Shown piece after piece: positions 34,148-41,821 of a stretch of 56,514 nt of DNA. Under the pieces are notes generated by a model that made no database searches, was not told where the DNA came from, and was given only the letters and a program-made list of their open reading frames with translations. A program made the position numbers and the translations under genes. The stretch covers positions 1-56,514 of the forward strand of contig CAYNHL010000009.1 of NCBI GenBank assembly GCA_964397015.1, written 5' to 3'. How positions within the stretch are numbered: the first letter of the stretch is position 1; the number at the start of each line of letters is the position of its first letter. This stretch comes from MADRE2 sp964397015 (GTDB taxonomy: Bacteria; Desulfobacterota; Desulfobacteria; Desulfobacterales; Desulfobacteraceae).

Positions 34148-35488
34148 ATGGCATTAACTGGAATTCAGATATTTAAACTCCTGCCCAAAACCAACTGCAA
34201 GGAGTGCGGCGTTCCAACCTGCCTGGCCTTTGCAATGAATCTTGCATCGGGCAAGGCGGAACTGGACAGCTGTCCCTATGTTTCTGACGAGGCCAAGGAA
34301 AAACTGGCTGAAGCCTCCGCACCCCCGATTCGTCCGGTACAGATCGGAAAAGGTGTCCGGATGAAAAAAACCGGCGGAGAGACTGTCATGTTCAGGCATG
34401 AAAAAACATTTTACAATCCGACCATTCTTGCAGCCACGGTCGCCTCCGATATCGATTCAGGGGAACTGGAAACAAGATTGAAAAAATTCAACGCGTTCCA
34501 GTACGAGCGCGTAGGTCTCAACCTGAGACCGGAGCTTTTAGTGGTCAAAGATGCCGGAAACGGAAAAGAGGCCTTTGCCTCGGTAGCTGAAAAAATTGCA
34601 AAGGAATCAGAGTTCAACCTGGTCCTCATGACCGAAGATCTGGACGTGATGAAAGCCGGTATTGGGGCTGCCGGGTTCAAGAGGCCGCTGCTCTATGCCG
34701 CTACAGAAGCCAATGCCGATGAAATGGGAGCACTTGCCAAAGAAAACGACCTGCCCCTGGCTGTCAAGGCTGATTCTGTCGAAGCGCTGATCCCCTTGAC
34801 GGAAAAACTGACCGGAATGGGTCTCAAAGACCTGGTAATAGATTCCGGCGCCCGGGAAATCCAACAGGCTCTCGAAGACCAGGTAGCCATAAGGCGAGCT
34901 GCCCTGAAAGCCGGTAACAAGGCCCTTGGGTTCCCAACCATTGTGTTCCCGTCGGAAATGGCAGGTAATCTTGACATGGAGACACTTATCGCCGGCATGT
35001 TCATTGCCAAATATGGCGGCGTAGTTGTACTGTCCGATTTCGCTACGGAATCTTTGTTCCCGCTTCTGCTTGAACGCCTCAACATTTACACCGACCCGCA
35101 GAGACCCATGACAGTTACCGAAGGTATCTTTGAAATCAACAACCCGGATGAAAACTCCCCTGTCCTGGTCACCACCAATTTTGCATTGACCTATTTTATT
35201 GTATCCGGTGAAATCGAAGCCAGCAAGGTTCCGTCCTGGCTGCTGATCAAAGACTCTGAAGGCCTGTCTGTCCTGACAGCATGGGCCGCCGGAAAGTTCG
35301 GCGGTGATGATGTAGGACTGTTTGTCAAAAAATCCGGCATCATGGACAAGGTGAAGCACAAAGAGCTTATTATTCCTGGATATGCCGCCGCTATTGCAGG
35401 TGACGTGGAAGAGGAACTGCCCGGCTGGACCATAACGGTCGGTCCGAGGGAAGCGGCCCATATCGCCCCGTTCCTCAAAGCCCGGTAA
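34148..35488 (+). CDS. acsC: Corrinoid iron-sulfur protein large subunit
   Basis: 446 residues. The N-terminal [4Fe-4S] domain has C17-x2-C20-x4-C25-x16-C42 (TNCKECGVPTC...SCPYVS), which reduces the corrinoid; a TIM barrel and a C-terminal cobamide-binding domain follow (GYAAAIAGDVEEELPGW). It carries the methyl group from AcsE to AcsB together with AcsD. AAGGAG precedes the ATG. Its low-potential cobalt can be oxidised to Co(II), which the RACE-type proteins of this window may reverse. A second hairpin follows it. Confidence 0.96.
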   Translation: MALTGIQIFKLLPKTNCKECGVPTCLAFAMNLASGKAELDSCPYVSDEAKEKLAEASAPPIRPVQIGKGVRMKKTGGETVMFRHEKTFYNPTILAATVASDIDSGELETRLKKFNAFQYERVGLNLRPELLVVKDAGNGKEAFASVAEKIAKESEFNLVLMTEDLDVMKAGIGAAGFKRPLLYAATEANADEMGALAKENDLPLAVKADSVEALIPLTEKLTGMGLKDLVIDSGAREIQQALEDQVAIRRAALKAGNKALGFPTIVFPSEMAGNLDMETLIAGMFIAKYGGVVVLSDFATESLFPLLLERLNIYTDPQRPMTVTEGIFEINNPDENSPVLVTTNFALTYFIVSGEIEASKVPSWLLIKDSEGLSVLTAWAAGKFGGDDVGLFVKKSGIMDKVKHKELIIPGYAAAIAGDVEEELPGWTITVGPREAAHIAPFLKAR

Positions 35489-35494
35489 AACACA

Positions 35495-35523
35495 CTGAAC
35501 CCGGGTAAAAAGCCCGGGTTCAG
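35495..35523 (+). terminator. Intercistronic hairpin between acsC and acsE
   Basis: CTGAACCCGGG (35495-35505) and CCCGGGTTCAG (35513-35523) form a perfect 11-bp stem with a seven-base loop. The T run begins only after about ten more bases, so it is not a classic terminator. It may set the AcsE level or stabilise the upstream mRNA. Confidence 0.55.
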
Positions 35524-35555
35524 TACAACACAATTTTTATTATAAGGAAACGATT

Positions 35556-36461
35556 ATGATACTCTTTGGTGAAAGCTTGAATGTAATTTCCAATGTCATT
35601 GGAAAAGAGTTCAAAGAACCGGATCCGGCCAAGCGTAATCCTGAACCCATACAAAAAGAAGCCCTAGAGCAGAAAGAAAAAGGCATGGATTACATCGATA
35701 TCAACCTTGGCCCTGCCAAAAAATTCGGTACCGAGCTGATGCCCTGGGTGATCAATGTTGTCCAGGAAGCGGTCCCCGACATGCCGCTGTTGCTGGATAC
35801 ATCCAATATCGACGCTATTGAAGCCGGATTGAAGATTTTGAAACCGGCCAGCAAACCGCATATCATAAATTCCATCATGGCCAGGCCGGAACGTTATGAA
35901 AAAATGGTCCCCCTGGCAGCGCAGTATGATGTGGATTTTATCGCCCTGATGTGGGGCCCGGACGGCCTGCCCAGGGACGAAAATGAACGGGCGGCTCTTG
36001 CAGTGGAATTGATTTATTTTGCCAACGAAGCCGGCATTTCCAACGAGAGAATCTGGGTTGACGGCATTGTCACGCCGGTCAACATCCAGCAGCCTCAGCT
36101 GATCAGCCTGATGAATTTCCAGATGATGCTCGAAGATATTGCACCGGGCGCCAAAAGCACCTGTGGGCTTTCCAACATATCCAACGGTCCCCCGTCTCAC
36201 CTGAGACCGATTTTGAACCAGACCTACATGGTCATGCTGGAGAAATGCGGCATGAAATCAGTCATTTCCGATCCCCTGGACACTAAGCTTACTGCGATAG
36301 CCAAGGGAGAACGCCAGGATATCGTGGACCTTATTTACGGCCTGATGGATGGAAACGAACCGGATATGTCCAGCCTTGACAAAGAAATGATTGATTATGT
36401 TAAAACATATAAAGTCATCATGGGAGAAACCCTGTATTCAGACTCATGGCTCGAGGTATAA
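35556..36461 (+). CDS. acsE: Methyl-THF:corrinoid iron-sulfur protein methyltransferase
   Basis: 301 residues including the stretch from MILFGESLNV on, a pterin-binding TIM barrel of the normal length (Moorella AcsE has 262 residues, so this is somewhat longer). It moves the methyl group of 5-methyl-THF to Co(I) of the CFeSP. Pterin and acid residues are seen in YIDINLGPAKK, LDTSN, VDGIVTP and the Asn of GLSNISNG. A classic terminator follows. Methylene-THF reductase, the preceding step, is not encoded nearby. Confidence 0.94.
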   Translation: MILFGESLNVISNVIGKEFKEPDPAKRNPEPIQKEALEQKEKGMDYIDINLGPAKKFGTELMPWVINVVQEAVPDMPLLLDTSNIDAIEAGLKILKPASKPHIINSIMARPERYEKMVPLAAQYDVDFIALMWGPDGLPRDENERAALAVELIYFANEAGISNERIWVDGIVTPVNIQQPQLISLMNFQMMLEDIAPGAKSTCGLSNISNGPPSHLRPILNQTYMVMLEKCGMKSVISDPLDTKLTAIAKGERQDIVDLIYGLMDGNEPDMSSLDKEMIDYVKTYKVIMGETLYSDSWLEV

Positions 36462-36482
36462 CCCTTTATCCAGAAAATGTCG

Positions 36483-36524
36483 ACCCCCTTGTCCTCTGAC
36501 CAGGTAAGGGGGTTTTTCTTTTTT
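36483..36524 (+). terminator. Intrinsic terminator after acsE
   Basis: ACCCCCTT (36483-36490) pairs with AAGGGGGT (36506-36513), followed by TTTTCTTTTTT. This ends the acsD-acsA-acsB-acsC-acsE unit, so the next small gene and cooC probably have separate or read-through expression. Confidence 0.92.
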
Positions 36525-36604
36525 CGAGGACAAGTACTGGCTTTTGAAATAATTTGTTTTCAGGCTATTTCCAATCCCAGCAACATTTAAAAAAAGAGGT
36601 CGTT

Positions 36605-36898
36605 TTGTCAGCTAAATCCAACGATAAATGGTACTATATTGTTGTCCAGGATCCTGGATCACCGGATGAGCAGTTTATGGGATATGAGGATAAAACCAAC
36701 GGCATGGTATTCATTCCCGCGTTTGCATCAAAAGAGGAAGCAACCCAGTGTTTCATGGTCATGCCCAAGGATATAATGAAACATAAATACGAAGTGCAGG
36801 CCATTATCAAAGACGACCTTACGGCCCATGCATCTAAAAGCGGATACAAGATATTCCTTCTGGATGACAAGGGCCAGGTTGTCCAGGAGATCCGGTAG
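36605..36898 (+). CDS. Small protein of unknown function between acsE and cooC
   Basis: 97 residues if translation starts at TTG 36605, which has AGAGGT at a good distance; an ATG at 36554 is the alternative but has no ribosome-binding site and would lie at the base of the acsE terminator region. The protein is soluble, without membrane helix, signal peptide or cysteine cluster (one Cys). It contains KWYYIVVQDPGSPDEQFMGY, TNGMVFIPAFASKEEATQCF and a conserved-looking YEVQAIIKDDL. I do not recognise a family. It sits 49 bases before cooC and probably shares its transcript, so a role in CODH/ACS maturation or regulation is a guess. Confidence 0.7.
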   Translation: MSAKSNDKWYYIVVQDPGSPDEQFMGYEDKTNGMVFIPAFASKEEATQCFMVMPKDIMKHKYEVQAIIKDDLTAHASKSGYKIFLLDDKGQVVQEIR

Positions 36899-36947
36899 AA
36901 GATTCAAAGCCAATATTACAAGAACATTCCTTTTCAAGGAGCATAAA

Positions 36948-37730
36948 ATGAGTTTGAAACTTGCGGTCGGCGGGAAAGGCGGCGTGGGAAAAACCACTGT
37001 AACCAGCCTGATTGCCAGGTGCATCGCCCACATGGATAAAGATCATCATGTCATTGCGATAGACGCGGACCCGGTAGCCAACCTGGCGGCCGCCCTTGGT
37101 ATCGATGAACAGACTCCCATCACCCCGATTTCTGAACTGTCCGATCTCATTGCCGAACGTACAGGTGCCCAGCCAGGTACCATGGGCGGTTTTTTCACCC
37201 TCAACCCAAGAGTGGATGATATCCCGGACCGGTTTTCGCTTGAGCGCGACGGGGTCAAGCTTCTGGTAATGGGAACTGTCCAGAGCGGGGGGAGCGGCTG
37301 CATATGCCCTGAAAGCACCATCTTGAAGGCACTGATGAACCACCTGGTACTGGCCCGGAACGAAGTTGTGGTAATGGATATGGAAGCCGGTGTGGAGCAC
37401 CTTGGCCGCGGATCTTCCAGTGCTGTGGATGCTCTTGTGATTGTGGTCAACCCCGGCCGGCGAAGCTGTGTGGCCGCACAAAAAATCCGCAAACTGGGAA
37501 CAGATATCGGGATTAAAAAAATTCTGGTGCTGGGCAACCGTGTAACATCCGAATCAGACAGGGCCGGCATTATATCAGCCATGCCCGGTTTCGAAATCAT
37601 CGGGTTTCTGCCCGAGCTGCCCGAGGTTTATGCAGCAGACCGGGAAGGAGTCCGTCCCTTTGATGATATATCAGAGGCACCTGAAGATCTGTACCAGATC
37701 ACCAAAAAACTGCTGACTATCAACAAATGA
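36948..37730 (+). CDS. cooC: CooC/AcsF nickel-insertion ATPase
   Basis: 260 residues from ATG 36948, with AAGGAG before it; longer frames upstream overlap the small gene and are rejected. It is a MinD-type P-loop ATPase with the deviant Walker A GKGGVGKTT (about 9-17) and the C118-x-C120 motif in GCICPES that binds Ni(II) between two monomers. It delivers nickel to CODH (CooC) or to ACS (AcsF); the type cannot be told from sequence. Its place just after the acs operon supports either. A bidirectional hairpin follows. Confidence 0.93.
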   Translation: MSLKLAVGGKGGVGKTTVTSLIARCIAHMDKDHHVIAIDADPVANLAAALGIDEQTPITPISELSDLIAERTGAQPGTMGGFFTLNPRVDDIPDRFSLERDGVKLLVMGTVQSGGSGCICPESTILKALMNHLVLARNEVVVMDMEAGVEHLGRGSSSAVDALVIVVNPGRRSCVAAQKIRKLGTDIGIKKILVLGNRVTSESDRAGIISAMPGFEIIGFLPELPEVYAADREGVRPFDDISEAPEDLYQITKKLLTINK

Positions 37731-37732
37731 TA

Positions 37733-37781
37733 AAAATGGCCGGCCAAGGTGTAATGACGGAAACACCCGGCCGGCCATTTT
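37733..37781. terminator. Perfect 13-bp bidirectional hairpin
   Basis: AAAATGGCCGGCC (37733-37745) and GGCCGGCCATTTT (37769-37781) form a 13-bp stem whose A/T ends give short T runs on both strands. It lies three bases after cooC and before the convergent sensor gene. Confidence 0.85.
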
Positions 37782-37830
37782 GAGAACAAATCTTCCTTAA
37801 AAAACCTTTTTTTACTTTACATACCAGTAT

Positions 37831-39468
37831 CTATCTACGTGACAGGGCCATTTTCAAGCTGATAATCAGGCGGTTGAATGACTTTGTCAGGACACCGAGT
37901 TCATCTTTTCTGTCTTCGGGCAGCACCTCGAGGTCCATCTGGCCCTGGCTCATCAGGTCCGCCATTACCGTAAGCCTGTTAATAGGCCGGGTAATTGTGT
38001 TACCCAGAAAAATACCAATAATTACAGCCAGTATCAGCACACCTGCCAGGACAAGTATAATCAGGTTGCGCATGTCGGTGGCAGGCTTGACCACTTCATT
38101 CTTGAAGGCCACGATTCCCATACTGACGTTCAGGCTTTCAAGCGGGGCATAGGCCACGTATCTTTCGCCGTCTTTTGCGGAATAAGTGGCAATTCCGTCT
38201 TTCATGCGCACCATATCCCGGACAACGGCATTGAACTGTTCATTGTCTGTTTTCAGCCAGTTCTCGGCGTCATAGGCTTTGTCCCATTGCAGTTCACCCT
38301 TTTCAATACCCGGCTTTACCAGAACATCTCCCTGCTGGTTCACCAGGAAGGCATAGGAGTTATATCCGATATCCAGGGTCAGGATGTCATCCCGGATAGT
38401 CTCGAGCAGAACATCAAAACCGATGACTCCCTTGTATGTCCCGTCACTTAAAAAAACAGGCGTGGCACAGGTTACTGTCAATTCATCCGAAGCTACGTCC
38501 ACGTAGAGATCGGTCCAGATAGTCTTTTTTTCTTCCTTGGCCTTGATATACCATGGCCGCTGGTGAGGATGAAATTTTTTAATGGTTCTTATTTTCTCGA
38601 GTACACCCAGGTTATCAAACAAGGTCAGGGCATTGTCCGTTGAAATATACCCCAGGCTCAAATACCGGTTTTTGGCTACAACGCTCTGGAGTGCCACACC
38701 GATACGCTGTACCTGGAGAATTTCATTATGAAGCTGCTTTTCCATTTCAGCCAGTTCTTCCCCTTCTGCCGGGCCCTCATCTCCATAGATCAGGGAGCCG
38801 AATCCGATATCTGTTGTAATATCTTTCCTCTCAAGGGTTTTTGCGGAAAATGCGGCCATGCCTTCCAGCTCTTCCTTGACCCTGTCAAAGATCTGGCCGT
38901 ATTCCGTGGCTTTTTGATTCGCTGTGCGTTTTAAATGGGTTTCCGCCTGGTTTGACAGTGCCTCATGGCTCTGGTAGCTGGCAATCCATCCAACAGCGAC
39001 GAGTGAAACAAAGACCAGCAGCACGATAATCAGGGTAATTTTAAGTTTCAGGGACATGCCCTTGATCTGGGGCCTGGCAGCAGACCTGTCCACCTTTTTT
39101 TTGTCAGCCGGCGCAGAAGAGGCGGCATCACCCGGTTGCAGCGAGTCAGCATCCTGTGTTTCATACATTCCGTCATCATAATCATCTTCATGAGGATCAT
39201 AAGCCTCCTCAGGTTCCGGCCAGTCTTCCGGTCCCACCGGTTCCTGCCAGTCAACTGGGCCTTCAGGTTCAGGCCATCTGGCGGATACATCACCGGCATC
39301 CCATTCGGGAGACGGCACGTCCGGTGTCAGCTCTTCCGGCAGGGAATCCGGTTTCAGAACTGTTACCAGGTGCCCGCATTTCCTGCATTTGAATTTTGCC
39401 TGCCGGCCCTTGATGTCCAAAGGGTTGACGTCATACCGTTTCCCACATTGTTCGCAGCTTATTCGCAT
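37831..39468 (-). CDS. Zinc-ribbon / dCache / HAMP membrane sensor without output domain
   Basis: 545 residues from ATG 39468 (GAGGAG upstream; GTG 39477 is less well placed). The N-terminus is an MJ0042-type zinc ribbon (C5-x2-C8 ... C28-x2-C31), then ~100 acidic, Pro-rich, probably disordered residues (PVDWQEPVGPEDWPEPEE), then a membrane helix (about 140-160), an extracellular double-Cache domain (HPHQRPWYIKAKEEKKTIW, TDLYVDVASDELTVTCATPVF) and a second helix followed by HAMP. It stops right after HAMP; no methyl-accepting, kinase or cyclase domain follows. It may signal through a partner or its cytoplasmic zinc ribbon. Next gene in the reading direction: cooC, convergent. Confidence 0.8.
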   Translation of the reverse strand: MRISCEQCGKRYDVNPLDIKGRQAKFKCRKCGHLVTVLKPDSLPEELTPDVPSPEWDAGDVSARWPEPEGPVDWQEPVGPEDWPEPEEAYDPHEDDYDDGMYETQDADSLQPGDAASSAPADKKKVDRSAARPQIKGMSLKLKITLIIVLLVFVSLVAVGWIASYQSHEALSNQAETHLKRTANQKATEYGQIFDRVKEELEGMAAFSAKTLERKDITTDIGFGSLIYGDEGPAEGEELAEMEKQLHNEILQVQRIGVALQSVVAKNRYLSLGYISTDNALTLFDNLGVLEKIRTIKKFHPHQRPWYIKAKEEKKTIWTDLYVDVASDELTVTCATPVFLSDGTYKGVIGFDVLLETIRDDILTLDIGYNSYAFLVNQQGDVLVKPGIEKGELQWDKAYDAENWLKTDNEQFNAVVRDMVRMKDGIATYSAKDGERYVAYAPLESLNVSMGIVAFKNEVVKPATDMRNLIILVLAGVLILAVIIGIFLGNTITRPINRLTVMADLMSQGQMDLEVLPEDRKDELGVLTKSFNRLIISLKMALSRR

Positions 39469-39553
39469 GAGTAACACTCCTCTTCCAAAACCGGAAAGCT
39501 ATAGTCCCCTGCCCTGTCAGGCAAGGCAGATTTTGATTGTGCGTTTTTATTCA

Positions 39554-39603
39554 AGATTTGTGCAAATCTCTCTTTTTTATATAGGAATCTATTTTATTGT
39601 CAA
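39554..39603 (-). promoter_or_regulatory. Promoter with inverted repeat for the zinc-ribbon sensor
   Basis: On the minus strand TTGACA (39603-39598) and TATAAA (39581-39576) are 16 bases apart. Just downstream lies AGATTTG-TG-CAAATCT (39554-39569), an inverted repeat at the expected transcription start. A repressor binding here would block initiation; none is identified. The gene start is about 85 bases further. Confidence 0.6.
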
Positions 39604-39634
39604 GAAATGTTAAAAAAAAAGTAAAAATATCCCG

Positions 39635-40669
39635 CTAAAAGGACCAGGTCAGGGTAAGCGAACCGATAGTATGCCCCTTTTCCTGGTAGGAAAACTGCCT
39701 GGTCCGGAAAACATGCCTGTAGGTCAATTTCACGGTTTCATAATTAAACGCGACTCCGACGGATAAATCAGCTACAAGCTGTTTTTTGGGAACACTGTGA
39801 CTGAAAGACCATGTATTGCCATCCAGAAAAATATCCCTGGCCACGAACTCGACCTGGGTGCCGGCAAACCCGTGAATGCCCCATCGAAAGGGCACATGCC
39901 GGTCCTGACGCATCATGGGGGCACTGATACCCGCCCCCGGGCGAATTACATCCGACCCAAAATCCTGGGGAATGTTGATACCAGCCCGCAACTCAATTCC
40001 AGTGCTGACTCCGGTCCTGACATTGCCGAGTGTTGCCCCGGCGTGAGTGATCATGTCAGCGCAAAGGAAACGTTCTTCATGGTCCCATCTCCAAAAACGC
40101 CATTTCCGCTGCCAGGAAATCCGGGCTGCAAATTCGTCGTGCAGCTGGTTGTCCCAGCCCAGTGCCTGCTCAATATTTCGAATCCTGTGGACGGTATTCT
40201 GGGACTTGGCTGCCAGGGAAGCCGGACCGACAACTCCGAAAACGGCTTCAATGGTATCGAGCTGGAACCGGGTTTTGCTGTGCAGTGCAATTCCGGCATA
40301 TAAAAAACCGGCATAGGGCCGGTCATCTTTTATAAGACCGGTCACCCGGATATCTGCAGGCGTATAGATATGCTGTCCCAGGATCAGTCCGACATTGTGA
40401 TGACTGTCCGGTTCATTGACAAACGGAAACTTTTCTATAACCGGCAATGTCCAGGGAGGAAGGCGGACATCCTGGACATAAGACTCGAGTTCCTTTGATA
40501 ACCAGGTCATCTGGACCGCATTGGTATAATACTTGTCAGTGTCACTGAAAAGATCATTTTCAAAAAACAGCTGCAGTGTCTGGAGATCCCGGCCATCCCC
40601 TGCTTTAACCTGTGCTGGGAAAAATATCAAAAGGACAGTCAACAGCCATATTCCTTTGAGTTTTTTCAT
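39635..40669 (-). CDS. LpxR-like outer-membrane lipid A deacylase family protein
   Basis: 344 residues. A signal peptide (1-23, ending AQVKA) leads to a mature beta-barrel. Family motifs (DUF2219/LpxR) are ENDLFSDTDKYYTNAVQMTW, GQHIYTPADI and DDRPYAGFLYAG, and the last residue is Phe in LTLTWSF, as for outer-membrane insertion. LpxR removes the 3'-acyloxyacyl group of lipid A in a calcium-dependent way; the catalytic His/Ser cannot be assigned with certainty here. The gene stands alone between two divergent signalling genes. Its presence implies a lipid A-bearing outer membrane. Confidence 0.85.
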   Translation of the reverse strand: MKKLKGIWLLTVLLIFFPAQVKAGDGRDLQTLQLFFENDLFSDTDKYYTNAVQMTWLSKELESYVQDVRLPPWTLPVIEKFPFVNEPDSHHNVGLILGQHIYTPADIRVTGLIKDDRPYAGFLYAGIALHSKTRFQLDTIEAVFGVVGPASLAAKSQNTVHRIRNIEQALGWDNQLHDEFAARISWQRKWRFWRWDHEERFLCADMITHAGATLGNVRTGVSTGIELRAGINIPQDFGSDVIRPGAGISAPMMRQDRHVPFRWGIHGFAGTQVEFVARDIFLDGNTWSFSHSVPKKQLVADLSVGVAFNYETVKLTYRHVFRTRQFSYQEKGHTIGSLTLTWSF

Positions 40670-40714
40670 TTCAATCCTTTGTCTGAAAATTTAGTATCTA
40701 TTATGGCACAAATA

Positions 40715-41821
40715 TCAAGGTACCCTGCCGCTTTGAAATACAGTGGTCAGTTTTTCATCATAGACCGCGGCCATGACATCCCAGGAATAACGGGACATAT
40801 GGCGGGAAATCCGGATTGAAAGCCTTTGACGCAGTGCAGTGTCCAAAAGCAGTGCGGACAGTTTGTCAACAAAACCGGCCTGGGTGTCATACAGACAGTG
40901 TTCATGAAAATCCTTAGGTATGATCTCAGGATAAGACAGGCGGTTCGGCACCACGGGCACGCATCCCATGCGTGATGCCTCTGCAATTGAAATTCCGAAA
41001 TTTTCCTGGTTTGCGGTACTTACCACGATGGCGCCCTTTTTCAGCCAGGAATGATACTCTTTTCGGGAGTCAATATAGTCATACACAATCAATTCGGTAT
41101 GAAAAGCTTTTTTAGCCCGATGGAAAACAGCCGGCACCCTGGCATACCGCTGACCCATAAGAGCCAGCCTGAAAGGAATATCCTTGTTTTCCAGAGTGGC
41201 CAGGGCATCAAAAAAAGCTTCCGGATTTTTATCATACTCCCAGCGGTGATTCCAGATTATCAAGGGCGGGCTTGTTTTTTCAACCGGCTGCCGCAAGGGA
41301 GTCGAAGAAAACCAGCACCCGGGATAGATCACTGATGTTTTTGATTGAATGTCACGCATCACCCAGGAAAAATCCATGTCAGGGCATTGACTATGATACC
41401 TCTTTGCAGTGGAAAAAAAGGCTTTACGGTGATAATTGCTGTTAAAAACAACATGGTTGGATGCCAGGGCGGACGAAATATTCACTGCCCCCGGAAAATG
41501 AATTCCGTGTTTCTGCCGGCTGGATTGTGGATATGTCAGCTGGTTTTCATGAAAATACAGCAGAACCGGGGGCATCTTTTTTCCCCGGGAATGGACAATA
41601 AAGTCACCCAGGTTCATCATGTCTGTTGCAATTATACCGTCATAGTCAGACAGACTTTTTATACGGCTCAGGAATTCATAGGCAGCTGCAGCCATCCGCC
41701 ATTTCCAGAAAGTATCCGGCAATGTCATAAGGTCGATGTCATGGCGGCTGTGTGCTTTCAGGCCCAGGGCAAAATCCTTGTGAGAGCCGCCATGGAATGG
41801 TTCAAGGAACAGCAGGCGCAA
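40715..41821 (-). CDS. Glycosyltransferase like tRNA-queuosine mannosyltransferase (QTMAN/DUF3524)
   Basis: 368 residues, GT-B fold. The N-terminal half carries EPFHGGSHKDFALGL, FHENQLTYP and VVFNSNYHR; the C-terminal half has IIWNHRWEYDKNPEAFF, STANQENFGISIAEASRMG and SYPEI. These match the DUF3524 family, whose human member (GTDC1) is the mannosyltransferase for tRNA(Asp) queuosine. The bacterial members are not well studied, and the tRNA substrate is assumed only by family. It overlaps the end of the upstream hybrid kinase gene by 20 bases, so both are co-transcribed. No queuosine biosynthesis gene is in the window. Confidence 0.8.
   Translation of the reverse strand: MRLLFLEPFHGGSHKDFALGLKAHSRHDIDLMTLPDTFWKWRMAAAAYEFLSRIKSLSDYDGIIATDMMNLGDFIVHSRGKKMPPVLLYFHENQLTYPQSSRQKHGIHFPGAVNISSALASNHVVFNSNYHRKAFFSTAKRYHSQCPDMDFSWVMRDIQSKTSVIYPGCWFSSTPLRQPVEKTSPPLIIWNHRWEYDKNPEAFFDALATLENKDIPFRLALMGQRYARVPAVFHRAKKAFHTELIVYDYIDSRKEYHSWLKKGAIVVSTANQENFGISIAEASRMGCVPVVPNRLSYPEIIPKDFHEHCLYDTQAGFVDKLSALLLDTALRQRLSIRISRHMSRYSWDVMAAVYDEKLTTVFQSGRVP

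Noticed and set aside
36828..36947. N-terminal extension of CooC
   Set aside because: It overlaps the upstream small gene; ATG 36948 has a good ribosome-binding site and begins the P-loop domain normally.
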